From Methanogenium organophilum (GTDB lineage: Archaea > Halobacteriota > Methanomicrobia > Methanomicrobiales > Methanomicrobiaceae), in NCBI RefSeq assembly GCF_026684035.1, contig NZ_CP113361.1, forward strand, positions 620,001 to 684,000: a stretch of DNA of 64,000 nucleotides, written 5' to 3'. The notes under the pieces are model-generated. The model did no database searches. It had not been told where the DNA came from and saw only the letters and a list, made by a program, of their open reading frames with translations. The translations under genes and the position numbers were made by a program. This document shows positions 43,341-52,517 of this stretch, piece after piece. Position 1 is the stretch's first letter. Each line of letters opens with the position of its first letter.

Positions 43341-44066
43341 TCACCCCATCAGAAGGAAGCCCAAAAGGACAAACGATATGACCAGTCCGATCATTACTCC
43401 CTCGACTTTACCGGAATACACACCCGCTGCATAGCGGTTGCGGTATCCCATGTCTGTCACCATCATCTGGATAGCTTTCATCCGGGCATGGATCAGAGCA
43501 AGTTCGCCGGACATCTCTGCCTCGACGCCTTCGCCTTCGCCTCCGGCACCGCCATCTTCATCGCTGACTTCGACGACCATCGCGTCACCCTCAAATGCAC
43601 CGGGATCCTTCCCTGCACACTCGGTGATCTTTGCGGTGATAGCGCCCATGTCTTCCGATTCCATGATGTTGATAATCTCAACCTGCTGCTGGAACCGCTC
43701 GATTGCGGCTGCGTCGAGGTTCTCGATGAATGCGATTGCACCCTGTGAACCGACGATCTTACCGCCTTCGACACCATTTTCGTGCAGAGCCTTCAGTGAC
43801 TGGCCGGATAAGTGGCCTTTCACTTCTGTTCCACAGAAGATGACGAAGCGGATGTTCGGATTCGAGATGGTGTTTGCAATCAGCTTCTCAAGTCCAAGGT
43901 TCTCTGTCTTACAGGAACCACAGATAGCAGCGCCTGCGTCACAGATACCCTGTTCGTCAAGGTGAGACCCGAACGTACAGACTGCAACACAGCTATCTGC
44001 ACTTCCGGAGTGATAATCGCCCTGGATAATTGGCCAGCCTGAGGCCGGTGATTTCTTATCTGCCAT
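43341..44066 (-). CDS. mtrA: Tetrahydromethanopterin S-methyltransferase subunit A
   Basis: The corrinoid-carrying subunit of Mtr, 241 residues. The cytoplasmic domain (residues 1-168) shows [37 protein letters not shown] with His85 as the probable cobalt ligand, and [15 protein letters not shown]. After a Gly/Glu linker comes the true MtrA C-terminus ([14 protein letters not shown]...[19 protein letters not shown]), with one membrane anchor. It receives the methyl group from MtrH and passes it to coenzyme M, driving Na+ export by MtrE. It lies just after mtrB. Confidence 0.96.
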   Translation of the reverse strand: MADKKSPASGWPIIQGDYHSGSADSCVAVCTFGSHLDEQGICDAGAAICGSCKTENLGLEKLIANTISNPNIRFVIFCGTEVKGHLSGQSLKALHENGVEGGKIVGSQGAIAFIENLDAAAIERFQQQVEIINIMESEDMGAITAKITECAGKDPGAFEGDAMVVEVSDEDGGAGGEGEGVEAEMSGELALIHARMKAIQMMVTDMGYRNRYAAGVYSGKVEGVMIGLVISFVLLGFLLMG

Positions 44067-44077
44067 ATCATATCACC

Positions 44078-44362
44078 TCATAAGAATCCAAACGCGATTA
44101 TCCCCGCGATGAAAAGTCCAACGGCAAGACCGTACCACATTGCTGTGACACCACCTGCGTAAAGCAGGGACTGATCTCTTCCGGGGAACGAAGCAAGGAA
44201 TTCTCCCTCTCCGGAAAGCATGTTGACGATGTCGTCTGCGACCTTGTCGAGTTTTTCGACACGCTCAACAACCGGGCCGAGAGATGCCCCTGCGGTAGTC
44301 ACAAGACCGACCATGGGGTCAGCGACAAGACCATATTCAGGCAATACCTGGATATATCCCAT
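44078..44362 (-). CDS. mtrB: Tetrahydromethanopterin S-methyltransferase subunit B
   Basis: A 94-residue subunit with one C-terminal membrane helix (VTAMWYGLAVGLFIAGIIAFGFL). The soluble head begins GYIQVLPEYGLVADPMVGLV, as in MtrB of other methanogens. The ATG overlaps the end of mtrC by one base. Its role is structural in the membrane-bound Mtr complex. Confidence 0.93.
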   Translation of the reverse strand: MGYIQVLPEYGLVADPMVGLVTTAGASLGPVVERVEKLDKVADDIVNMLSGEGEFLASFPGRDQSLLYAGGVTAMWYGLAVGLFIAGIIAFGFL

Positions 44363-45225
44363 TACTGTTCACCTCCGACTTCGCGGATAGGCTGTGCGTC
44401 AAGCCAGTCATATGCATCACGCTTCGAGAGCTTGATCAACTCACTGTAGGACCATCCCCAAAGGATGATTGAAATAGCAAATGAGATGACGACAGCTGGA
44501 ATCGAGAGGAATGCAATTGACATAACAGCAACGCCAATCATGCTCAGAGCACCGCACTCAATTGCGCACATCTGTGTACGGTCCCATGATTCATTCGGAC
44601 CGAGACATGCATTGAACGGGTGCTGGATTGCAATTGCACCAAGCATGAAGATTGTTGCGAGCACACATCCACCAATTACGGATGATGCATAGCTTGCAAT
44701 TTCAACGCCAAAGACTGATGTTGCACCGGTGATGAGGTCTCCGAATGAGAACGTACCTGCAACCATTGCAGTGAACCCGAGCATTGTCAGTGAACCGACA
44801 ACGGTGAGCTCTGCAATCATGCGGGTCATAACCGGGATGTTCATGTTGAGAACCTTATCTGAGATGAATCCGAGGATTGCTCCGAGGATTGCTGCAACAA
44901 CAACACAGCCGATAGGCACGAGAAGCGGGCTGATACCTGCAAGTTTTGTTGCAAAGAGCATGGCAACAACACCGGAACCAAGCGCGATCATACCCGCGGA
45001 TGGCACACCGGTACCAAGACCATAGCTGCAAAGGTTCTTAATTGAGTCAGTACCCCACCAGAGTACGATGATAGCCGCAAGCCCGCCAAAGAAGGCGAAG
45101 ACTTCCGTTGACATCAGGGTGTTGAGGTAGACCAGATAGATACAGACCAGTGCGCCAACGACCCCAATGCCAAGCATGACATTGTGGTCCATTCCGCCTT
45201 CTGATGCTTCAATTTTTACTGACAT
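44362..45225 (-). CDS. mtrC: Tetrahydromethanopterin S-methyltransferase subunit C
   Basis: An integral membrane subunit, 287 residues with about seven helices. MtrC-typical segments include ITPLL-like GISPLLVPIGCVVVAAILGAILGFISDKVLNMNIPVMTRMIAELTVVGSLTMLGFTA and FNACLGPNESWDRTQMCAIECGALSMIGVAVMSIAF. With MtrD and MtrE it forms the membrane part of the complex. It follows mtrD after 11 bases. Confidence 0.94.
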   Translation of the reverse strand: MSVKIEASEGGMDHNVMLGIGVVGALVCIYLVYLNTLMSTEVFAFFGGLAAIIVLWWGTDSIKNLCSYGLGTGVPSAGMIALGSGVVAMLFATKLAGISPLLVPIGCVVVAAILGAILGFISDKVLNMNIPVMTRMIAELTVVGSLTMLGFTAMVAGTFSFGDLITGATSVFGVEIASYASSVIGGCVLATIFMLGAIAIQHPFNACLGPNESWDRTQMCAIECGALSMIGVAVMSIAFLSIPAVVISFAISIILWGWSYSELIKLSKRDAYDWLDAQPIREVGGEQ

Positions 45226-45236
45226 TCTCTAACACC

Positions 45237-46067
45237 TCAGATTACCACCAGAAGAATAGCAACAAGACCGCAGGCTGCACATGCTGCAGACGATCCGATT
45301 ACTGCACGGGGCCATCTCTTGAACTTCGGGTCGTGAGGACCTTCGATTGTACCGGTAATGTTGTACGCGGTAAGTACTGCTGCTACAAGGAACATTCCGA
45401 CAGCAAAGATACCTGCAAGGGATACTGCAAGCGTGGTCATGCCCTCGGGGGTCATGCCAAGGAATGACGGAAGTGCCTCCTCGTAGACGGAGAGAAGCTC
45501 AAGATAAATGAGTGTTCCACCCATACCACCGAAAATACCACCAATTACACCACCAACGTAGGAGATGAACGGAAGTCCGTGACCCTCTGTTCCCTGAGAC
45601 TTGTATGCAGGGAAGGTGTCACCGGTGATGGGGTCTTTGTCGATCTTACCGGATGCAGCGGGAATACCCATTGCATAGACGTAGACAACGTTCACCATCA
45701 GACAGGTAATTGCCATCAGGAGACCGCCACCCATTGCGCCTGCACCGAGTGCAACCCAGATACCCATCTCAGCTGCCCATGCACCTCCGAAGAGACCTGC
45801 AAGGCCACCACCGGCAGCGAGCATTGCAACACCGGTAGCGATACCGGGTGCCTGGCCCATTGCTGCTGGTGCACCACCAACCGGTACGAAGTGCACACCA
45901 AAGGAGATGAGCACGCCGCCGATGATGACGCCGATGAGGGGAATGAGTGCCGACGGATAGAGAGCATAGATGATGCCCACAGATACCAGTACGATAACGA
46001 GTGCGATCACTGATGCTGCGGGGTTAATACCCTCTCCACCAGCTGAACCGCCACCTAATGCGCTCAT
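45237..46067 (-). CDS. mtrD: Tetrahydromethanopterin S-methyltransferase subunit D
   Basis: An integral membrane subunit of 276 residues with about six or seven helices. The family is shown by IIGGVLISFGVHFVPVGGAPAAMGQAPGIATGVAMLAAGGGLAGLFGGAWAAE, CLMVNVVYVYAMGIPAASGKIDKDPITGDTFPAYKSQGTEGHGLPFISYVGGVIGG, a strongly conserved extended loop. The ATG overlaps the mtrE stop codon by four bases. Confidence 0.95.
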   Translation of the reverse strand: MSALGGGSAGGEGINPAASVIALVIVLVSVGIIYALYPSALIPLIGVIIGGVLISFGVHFVPVGGAPAAMGQAPGIATGVAMLAAGGGLAGLFGGAWAAEMGIWVALGAGAMGGGLLMAITCLMVNVVYVYAMGIPAASGKIDKDPITGDTFPAYKSQGTEGHGLPFISYVGGVIGGIFGGMGGTLIYLELLSVYEEALPSFLGMTPEGMTTLAVSLAGIFAVGMFLVAAVLTAYNITGTIEGPHDPKFKRWPRAVIGSSAACAACGLVAILLVVI

Positions 46068-46975
46068 GCTGTTGCCTCCTCTTCTGCTGCTGTTTCTTCA
46101 GTATACGGGCCGTAGGTCTTACGTGCCCATGTCTCGACAAAGCGGTCGATGACCATGAAGATGATAATGATTACTGCACCGGCGATCACTGCTCCCCAGC
46201 CTGCTGCGAATGGCTCGAAGAGAATGGTACGCCATAACTCGAAGAACACAATAAGACCGAAACAGATACCGGATGCGGGACCTGCTCCCTTGGATGTGAA
46301 CCATCCGTTGTCGAGTGAACTTCTCTGTCCTGCCTCTGCATACCGGACAATGTCACCAGATGCGGAGATAGGTAAACCTGCTCCGAAGTCGTACTTCTGG
46401 TACTGGCGTTCTTTTCCGTAGAACGGGTTACCAGTCGCCGACCCTGCTGCTCCCAGTGCAATTCCCCATACAATACCCATCAATGGCAGCGGGAACGGGT
46501 GTCCCAGAGCCTCGATGATGAGGAAACACATAGTAACAGTGGTGAAAATCGCCACGAATGCGTGGGCCATAGTCACGGATGTAACCGATTTCAATATATC
46601 GATATACACCGGCTGTTCGAATTTTGCGAGACTTGCTGTACGACCGAGATATGCAGTCGTTGCGTAAACGCCCTGCACAAAGACTGCGACCGCAGAACCA
46701 ATGATGAGAGCAAGAATCGCATTGTACTGAATCGCCATCAACGCCCAGGCAATTCCAGCAGCTAATGCCACCCATAGACCGTACGCAGGGGGTTCACCGG
46801 ATACTGCTTTATTGTAGATCCTGTGAATATACCCCATCTGCGGAGCCAGCTGAACCTGTGAGTTCGGGTCACCCTGTGATCCGATATCAGATTCAGTGTC
46901 CTCCGCAGCGCCAGCCACAGTGGCAAGAGCGCCGGCTAAAGCGCTGATACCGATGCCAAATAGTATTTCTTCCAT
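46064..46975 (-). CDS. mtrE: Tetrahydromethanopterin S-methyltransferase subunit E
   Basis: The subunit that is thought to translocate Na+, 303 residues with about six or seven helices. It has the typical start ILFGIGISALAGALATVAGAAEDTESDIGSQGDPNSQVQLAPQMGYIHRIYNKAVSGEPPAYGLWVALA and the internal GNPFYGKERQYQKYDFGAGLPISASGDIVRYAE. GGAGG lies eight bases before the ATG. It heads the mtr operon. Confidence 0.96.
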   Translation of the reverse strand: MEEILFGIGISALAGALATVAGAAEDTESDIGSQGDPNSQVQLAPQMGYIHRIYNKAVSGEPPAYGLWVALAAGIAWALMAIQYNAILALIIGSAVAVFVQGVYATTAYLGRTASLAKFEQPVYIDILKSVTSVTMAHAFVAIFTTVTMCFLIIEALGHPFPLPLMGIVWGIALGAAGSATGNPFYGKERQYQKYDFGAGLPISASGDIVRYAEAGQRSSLDNGWFTSKGAGPASGICFGLIVFFELWRTILFEPFAAGWGAVIAGAVIIIIFMVIDRFVETWARKTYGPYTEETAAEEEATA

Positions 46976-47056
46976 TCAGGCATCCTCCTGTGTGTCAAAG
47001 CACCAGAGTAACACGTTACACAAACCCTTTTTGGTTCAATTAAACCTCGATAGGGA

Positions 47057-47072
47057 TTTTATTAAAGGTTTC
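47057..47072 (-). promoter_or_regulatory. Possible TATA box of the mtr operon
   Basis: On the minus strand ACCTTTAATAAAATCC lies about 80-95 bases upstream of mtrE, between the mcr terminator and mtrE. It would allow mtr to be transcribed independently of mcr. Confidence 0.35.
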
Positions 47073-47149
47073 GAAAAAAAGAGAATCACGTTTTTACCAT
47101 AGAAACGGAATGCTGGCTACGTTTCCAAACAATCAATGGAATACTTACA

Positions 47150-47166
47150 TTAATGAAAAAAAAATT
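47150..47166 (-). terminator. T-tract terminator after mcrA
   Basis: A nine-base T run on the minus strand (A run 47156-47164 on the plus strand) about 12-20 bases after the mcrA stop codon. Confidence 0.6.
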
Positions 47167-47175
47167 GGGTAGATC

Positions 47176-48882
47176 TTACCGTGCTGGTATGATCAGTGAA
47201 CGCTCGCCTGCTGGCTTGAACTCGCGGATTGCACCCTTTGCGAATTCGCGGCGGGGCTCTGCAAAGTCGAAGGTCAGTGACGGATCTGCGAAACAGATCT
47301 TGATCAGCGGGTCGAAGCAGAATCCGTCGCCGCGTCCGTAGTGTGCACCACCGACGATAGCTGCGTATTCTCCCTGGTGACCGACATTCATGGCGTAGTT
47401 CGGGTAGTTTGGTCCACGAAGTTCGCCCATCAGACCGCGGTCAGGCTCCATGGAGAGGGAGTTTGCTGAACCACACTGGTCCTGAAGATCGTATCCGAAG
47501 AACCCGAGACGTGACCAGCCTTCCTTGTGCATGAGCATGGAAAGGTACCAGCCGTTCAGACCGGCGTTGGAGTTTCCGGTACCGATGGAACACGTCAGAC
47601 CACAGGCTGCTGCCATAACACCAGCACGCTGTGAACCACCGAAGTGGTCTTCCATCATGGTTGGATACTGCTCGTACTGCTCCATTGCATTGAGGTTTAC
47701 CTCGGTTGCAAGGTCGTTGACGACCTCCTGGGTCGGAGCGATGGTTGCTGCGGGGTCAGGACTGGAGTAGTCGAAGCCGTACTTGTCCTTCAGGTAGTCC
47801 ATACCATAGTAGGTGTACTCATCGAGGATGTTGTCGGTGTATGCTGCGGTAGCGTACTGGGTGAAACCGACACCACCGGACATGTATGAACCAAGCCAGA
47901 TCTGGTCGAAGAGCATGGTACCTGCACCGACAACCTCAAGGGAAGCACGGGCGGGGTCCTTCGGGTATTTCCGGTTTGCCTGAACAATATCGGAGAAGAC
48001 ACCGAACTTGATACCACCGGGCTCGTTTGGACCACGGGCACGACGTGCCGGAAGGATGGATGCCATCTGTGAGACACCGGCGTGCTTTGCGGCGAATGAA
48101 AGGTCAGCGACTGCTGCTTCACCCGCGCACATGCGGTATGCTGCGATGAAGGACATACCGATCTGCATAGCAGACCATCTGGAGGTAGTTCCACCATCAC
48201 AGGTACGGGAGACAATGGTCGGAATGTGGATTGCCTGGTACATCGATTTGCCTACCTGTGCCTTCAGGGCCTCTGCCTGGTCGTCAGGGAAGAGCTTGTC
48301 GATGTTGATCAGGAACTGTGGCTCAATGTCGTCTGCCATGGCGTCGTCGCCGGTGAAGACCTTCACGTAACAGTCATCGACAAGGCCCGGGTGGGTCTCG
48401 ACCATGTGTTCCTGAACCACTGCTGCACCGGGCATTGCGTGGTTGAGGATGTGGAGATATTCGTTGATGGTCTCAGGGGTAACTTCCTTGCCGAGACGCT
48501 TCTGGAGTGTGGCGTGTGCAAGGTCCATACCGACAACGACAGTACGGCGGATGTCATCCCACATCTGCTGCATGGCAGAGTTGTTGACAAAGTGCAGGTC
48601 GTCACCCTCTACGAAGATACCGCTCTGGGATACTTCGTAGGTCATGAGCTGTCTCTGACCCATGGGCAGTCCGCCAAGGTGGCAGTGCTCGGGGTCGTAC
48701 ATGGAGATTCCACGCTCCATCTCGATACCCTGTGCAGCCTTCATGAATTCGCGCTTACGCGGAGACTGGCGGATACCGTTGAAGTTGTAGAATGTGGTCT
48801 TTACGGACTCAGGATCCTGGCCCTGGAACTTCTCTTTGAGTGCGTCAAGGAAAAGCTTCTGTGATCTCTCAATTTTTGCCAT
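47176..48882 (-). CDS. mcrA: Methyl-coenzyme M reductase, alpha subunit
   Basis: The catalytic subunit of the enzyme that releases methane from methyl-coenzyme M and coenzyme B with nickel F430. The 568 residues are usual for McrA. Active-site elements include [20 protein letters not shown] (the Arg modification region), [21 protein letters not shown], and [18 protein letters not shown] with the site for the thioglycine. The C-terminus reads [23 protein letters not shown]. It closes the mcrBDCGA operon. Confidence 0.98.
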   Translation of the reverse strand: MAKIERSQKLFLDALKEKFQGQDPESVKTTFYNFNGIRQSPRKREFMKAAQGIEMERGISMYDPEHCHLGGLPMGQRQLMTYEVSQSGIFVEGDDLHFVNNSAMQQMWDDIRRTVVVGMDLAHATLQKRLGKEVTPETINEYLHILNHAMPGAAVVQEHMVETHPGLVDDCYVKVFTGDDAMADDIEPQFLINIDKLFPDDQAEALKAQVGKSMYQAIHIPTIVSRTCDGGTTSRWSAMQIGMSFIAAYRMCAGEAAVADLSFAAKHAGVSQMASILPARRARGPNEPGGIKFGVFSDIVQANRKYPKDPARASLEVVGAGTMLFDQIWLGSYMSGGVGFTQYATAAYTDNILDEYTYYGMDYLKDKYGFDYSSPDPAATIAPTQEVVNDLATEVNLNAMEQYEQYPTMMEDHFGGSQRAGVMAAACGLTCSIGTGNSNAGLNGWYLSMLMHKEGWSRLGFFGYDLQDQCGSANSLSMEPDRGLMGELRGPNYPNYAMNVGHQGEYAAIVGGAHYGRGDGFCFDPLIKICFADPSLTFDFAEPRREFAKGAIREFKPAGERSLIIPAR

Positions 48883-48887
48883 TCAAA

Positions 48888-49652
48888 TCACTCCTCAACC
48901 GGCATGAAGCCGTATTTTGTCCTCAGCGTGTGGATGCGCTGGATGTATTCAATGTACTCCTCATCATCACGGTATGCAACGCCCGTGAGTGAGTGGAAGA
49001 TAGTCGAGTGAGCCTTGACCCATGCGTCGTCGAGAGGCTTGCCGACGGCGACAGCACGATCGAGGGGTTCTCCGATCTGGTCTTTCACGTAGGTAACAAC
49101 GCCATCGTCACCAAGGATACACCTCTGGAGCATGTCGAACATCAGGCCGTCTTCTGCAAGACGGAGTGAGTGTCCGTGCACGGTTGCACCACGGATTGAG
49201 GTCAGGGCGGGCTCAAACATTTCGGTCTCGATGAGCCACTTGGAGTATGCCTCGAGGTCACGCTCACGGCACTCGACGATCTGACGACCGGAGAGTGTAC
49301 CGGGGTCGATACCACGGAAGCGGTAGCATTCTGTGTAGGTTCGCTGGTATGGCTGGGACGGACCGTCATACATGGAGTCTACAAACTGGATGTAACGGAC
49401 ACGGTCTCCGGCCTTTGCACCCTCGGTCGGCTCGACAATCTTACGGATTGGGCAGTCAGGTTCCTGCTGCTCTGCGAGTGGGGGGTGTGCTGTTGGATAT
49501 GCGGAACCCGGTGCACGGTGACCGAGGACCAGCACAACATCTTCATCAGTTACGTCACGAACTTTGTCAAGTTCAATGCTCGGGTTCATCTGGCGGCGCC
49601 TGTTCTCGGCGACGTGGGAAGTTCCCGGGCCATACTGTGGTGTGTATGCCAT
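48888..49652 (-). CDS. mcrG: Methyl-coenzyme M reductase, gamma subunit
   Basis: A structural subunit of the Mcr hexamer, 254 residues: AYTPQYGPGTSHVAENRRRQMNPS at the start, VLVLGHRAPGSAYPTAHPPLAEQQEPDCPIRKIVEPT, RVRYIQFVDSMYDGPSQPYQRTYTEC. It contributes to the F430 pocket. It is five bases upstream of mcrA. Confidence 0.97.
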   Translation of the reverse strand: MAYTPQYGPGTSHVAENRRRQMNPSIELDKVRDVTDEDVVLVLGHRAPGSAYPTAHPPLAEQQEPDCPIRKIVEPTEGAKAGDRVRYIQFVDSMYDGPSQPYQRTYTECYRFRGIDPGTLSGRQIVECRERDLEAYSKWLIETEMFEPALTSIRGATVHGHSLRLAEDGLMFDMLQRCILGDDGVVTYVKDQIGEPLDRAVAVGKPLDDAWVKAHSTIFHSLTGVAYRDDEEYIEYIQRIHTLRTKYGFMPVEE

Positions 49653-49664
49653 AATTTTTTCACC

Positions 49665-50291
49665 TCAATTTGGTTTTTTCATTTCTTTCAATACTGCCTG
49701 AACGACTTCAGCTAGTTTATCCCGCGGCGGAGTCTGACCCCGTGTCACACCGCTGACAATAGCTGCCACCTCTCCTTTCGTCCGGATGTGCTCCGGTGGC
49801 GGCCTGACATATGCGGTTTTGACGCCGACTTTTGCGAGATCTTCATAGTCAATTGGTGCCTGTGAGACAACAACTGCGCGGACATCGGCCTGTGAGAGAA
49901 TAAAACGAACCTTTTCAACCACATGGGAACGTACATTCCCGTGATGTAAAATGGCCACCTTATGCTGCTCAATCTGAGATACCTCTTTTCCTGAGAGACC
50001 AAAATATGCCCCCAGGACTGAACCGGCAATCTTCGGAGCATCGGCAGGAACACCGCTTCCGGCATTCAGCACAAGCGTGCTTACCGAAAATTCCACACCT
50101 TCTCTCCGCAGGGCGGATGTAATATCACACACCGGTTTTGTCACATGGCGCCTCCCGGGCGACATCCCGACAACAATCACATCAGGATGGCGGCACTCTG
50201 ATATCGTGCCCCGCTGGGCAAGACCTCCGCCTTTACCCATCCCCATGGATTCCCGGCAGTCAACAACCTGTGTTACTCGACCTATTGGCAT
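49665..50291 (-). CDS. mcrC: Mcr-associated protein C (activation component)
   Basis: A 208-residue protein that, in other methanogens, belongs to the Mcr activation complex. The family patterns MPIGRVTQVVDCRESMGMGKGGGLAQRGTISECRHPDVIVVGMSPGRRHVTKPVCDIT and VLNAGSGVPAD are strongly conserved. No catalytic residue is known from sequence alone. It lies between mcrD and mcrG. Confidence 0.95.
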   Translation of the reverse strand: MPIGRVTQVVDCRESMGMGKGGGLAQRGTISECRHPDVIVVGMSPGRRHVTKPVCDITSALRREGVEFSVSTLVLNAGSGVPADAPKIAGSVLGAYFGLSGKEVSQIEQHKVAILHHGNVRSHVVEKVRFILSQADVRAVVVSQAPIDYEDLAKVGVKTAYVRPPPEHIRTKGEVAAIVSGVTRGQTPPRDKLAEVVQAVLKEMKKPN

Positions 50292-50297
50292 GATGTA

Positions 50298-50774
50298 CTA
50301 TCTTCCCTGAATGATTATCGGTCCTTCTTTATTCCGCGGATCTGTAAGCCCGAGCATGCGGGGGTCCGCGTCAGGACCATATTTGGCGTAGTCCACAATC
50401 GTCGGCTGGGTTCTCATGTACTTCTTCCCGGTCTGGAGCTGATAGGGAAATTTTGAAAAGAACCGGTCACATAGTGCACGGATTTCTTCAATGACACTCT
50501 CGTCACGCACCTCAAGGATGATCGTTCCTACCTGAACATGAAGCTCAAATTCAGATCCGCCAACCGTAATGATTCTCCGGTTGGTGTTAGGGTTGGGTTT
50601 CCCCCGTGCAGGCCCGTAAGGAACCGTACGCGGGAGATTGGGACCATTTATCATCATTCGGACAATTCCGGGGATTTTCACAATCTCATTGAGCAGTGAT
50701 TCCGCGGAGTCCGGCTTGAGCATGCGAAGGGGTGTGATCCGGCACTGGGGATAATCAACGACAGCTTCAGTCAT
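50298..50774 (-). CDS. mcrD: Mcr operon protein D
   Basis: A 158-residue accessory protein thought to act in Mcr assembly or cofactor loading. The family is recognised by PQCRITPLRMLKPDSAESLLNEI, VRMMINGPNLPRTVPYGPARGKPNPNTNRRIITVGG and FFSKFPYQLQTGKKYMRTQPTIVDYAKYGPDAD, which are conserved in McrD. It follows mcrB with a 17-base gap. Confidence 0.95.
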   Translation of the reverse strand: MTEAVVDYPQCRITPLRMLKPDSAESLLNEIVKIPGIVRMMINGPNLPRTVPYGPARGKPNPNTNRRIITVGGSEFELHVQVGTIILEVRDESVIEEIRALCDRFFSKFPYQLQTGKKYMRTQPTIVDYAKYGPDADPRMLGLTDPRNKEGPIIIQGR

Positions 50775-50791
50775 TCAAATCAATACTCTGT

Positions 50792-52093
50792 TCAGACACC
50801 GTCTGCGATATTCTGGATCGGTTTGTTAAACACGTCAATCTGGCCGTATGTCTCGCCCATGATAGCAGAAGTGCCCTCAGGAGTGAACATCTGTGTACCT
50901 GCATCAAGTGCACATGCTGCAACAACACACGGAATTGCACAGCCATTTGCGTGGCGTGTTACGACGTGGTTACCGTTAAAGATACCAGGACCACCGCCAC
51001 CATAGATGGAGTGGCTGAAGAAGGAGAAACCGACAGCAGTTCCCATCACACGGCCGAAGTCAGTGGCCGGGAGACCGGTCTCGTGCTCAAGCAGGTCGTT
51101 GAAGTACAGGAGAGTCGAGGAGACTGCCTGTGCGAAACGTCCTGCACCACAGTTGACCATGGTTGCTGCAAGTGTTCCTGCTGCTGCGTATGCGTTCCAC
51201 AGCATGGGGTCCTTGGTGTCATAGTACTGGAAGTAGCCGCCCTTCTTGCCTGCAATGATGACCTTGTCCTCAATTGCACGCTCAACAAGGGACTGGACAA
51301 CTGTACCGATAGTACCGGTTGCACCGTTCTCTTTGGTCAGTTCGTAGACGAGGTTGTTTGCGTTAAGACCCTGGTATGCATACTGCAGAAGCATGTGGCG
51401 CTCGAACGGGCCGATTGCGCCGCCCATCTCGAACTCTCCTGCGGTTTCGAGGGTAGCTGAGAGAGCTGCACCCTGCATTGCATTTCTGCCGGTCATCATT
51501 ACATAGTGGTTGACACCGATGTTACGAAGTGCAAAACCGATACCCTCATTGTTCTGTGGAATGTTGAGGACAGAGGTACATCCTGCGCCCGGCATGTCCA
51601 TCGTGTGGGGGTATCCGCCCCAGCAGGCTGCCTTGACGGTGGATGCGTTGAATGCATCGATGTTAAACTGGTCAACAATTGCATAGGTGGTTGCTGCTGC
51701 AACAGATGAGATAGCTGCATCGTAGGTTGCTGCTGCCTCGAGGCGTGCCGCCGGAACCTCAATGAGGAGAAGGTTGCCGCCCTTAAACTCATTTACAACT
51801 GTGTCGCCACCTTCAACGTCAACCATCTCTTTGATCTTTGCGACGATTGCGTCTTTGTTGGCCATAATCGGGAGGTCAAGCTCACGACCGGGGATGGTAC
51901 CCTTGCCGAGTTTACCGGCCTTGAGTCCACCCTCGATACCACCGAGGTTGACTGCGATTGACCTCTTGGTGAGGTCGATGATCTTCTTTGATGCCGGGTT
52001 GACGAGAGGGCTGACCTTGTCGATGGTCACACCGCTCTTCAGGAGCTTTCCGTCATCTGAATAGAGATCGATAGTGTCGGAATATTTTGCCAT
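50792..52093 (-). CDS. mcrB: Methyl-coenzyme M reductase, beta subunit
   Basis: A structural and active-site subunit of Mcr, 433 residues. It begins KYSDTIDLYSDDGKLLKSGVTIDKVSPLVNPA, and contains IDQFNIDA-type segments, GYPHTMDMPGAGCTSVLNIPQNNEGIGFALRNIGVNHYVMMTGRNAMQGAAL and FSFFSHSIYGGGGPGIFNGNHVVTRHANG, with the conserved ...YGGGGPGIF loop near F430. GGAGG lies seven bases before the ATG. It is the first gene of mcrBDCGA. Confidence 0.97.
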   Translation of the reverse strand: MAKYSDTIDLYSDDGKLLKSGVTIDKVSPLVNPASKKIIDLTKRSIAVNLGGIEGGLKAGKLGKGTIPGRELDLPIMANKDAIVAKIKEMVDVEGGDTVVNEFKGGNLLLIEVPAARLEAAATYDAAISSVAAATTYAIVDQFNIDAFNASTVKAACWGGYPHTMDMPGAGCTSVLNIPQNNEGIGFALRNIGVNHYVMMTGRNAMQGAALSATLETAGEFEMGGAIGPFERHMLLQYAYQGLNANNLVYELTKENGATGTIGTVVQSLVERAIEDKVIIAGKKGGYFQYYDTKDPMLWNAYAAAGTLAATMVNCGAGRFAQAVSSTLLYFNDLLEHETGLPATDFGRVMGTAVGFSFFSHSIYGGGGPGIFNGNHVVTRHANGCAIPCVVAACALDAGTQMFTPEGTSAIMGETYGQIDVFNKPIQNIADGV

Positions 52094-52225
52094 TTATTTT
52101 CCTCCAATTACCTTTTTGTGCAATGCATTTCGTTTTCTGAACACAGACAGGAAAAAATCCTGTCGGAAATCGATGATAGTAACTACTGCACGTCCCCGCA
52201 TGGGACAAGGAGATATACACAATGT

Positions 52226-52242
52226 CAACATATAAGTATTAC
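52226..52242 (-). promoter_or_regulatory. TATA box of the mcr operon
   Basis: On the minus strand TACTTATATGTTGA lies about 130-150 bases upstream of mcrB, implying a leader of about 110 bases. A long leader in front of mcrB is common. The remaining AT-rich stretch to 52517 contains no gene. Confidence 0.45.
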
Positions 52243-52517
52243 TAATGAAGAGAACCATTAATTTATAAAAATAAATCCACAAATGAGATTCTATGAGAAA
52301 TCAACGGATATTTCAGCGACTATTTTTACCCAGTATTACAAACACAATGTACTCGTAGCACAATATACAACAAATATTACTGTTTTTTATCATTCATATG
52401 ATGCGCTCCTTTTAAGCCATTTTTTCAAAAATTAACGCACATTTAGCGAAAAACAATACCTATAAAAATGAGAATGACAGAGGAATCAGACATTCCCCCC
52501 TCATCCGAAACGGACAC

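Noticed and set aside
42384-44066. Assembly duplication of mtrA
   Set aside because: The two copies differ at many scattered, mostly synonymous positions and have different tails (MtrA anchor versus MtrG), with mtrF between them. A simple assembly duplication would give identical sequence throughout. Read mapping is still the decisive check.
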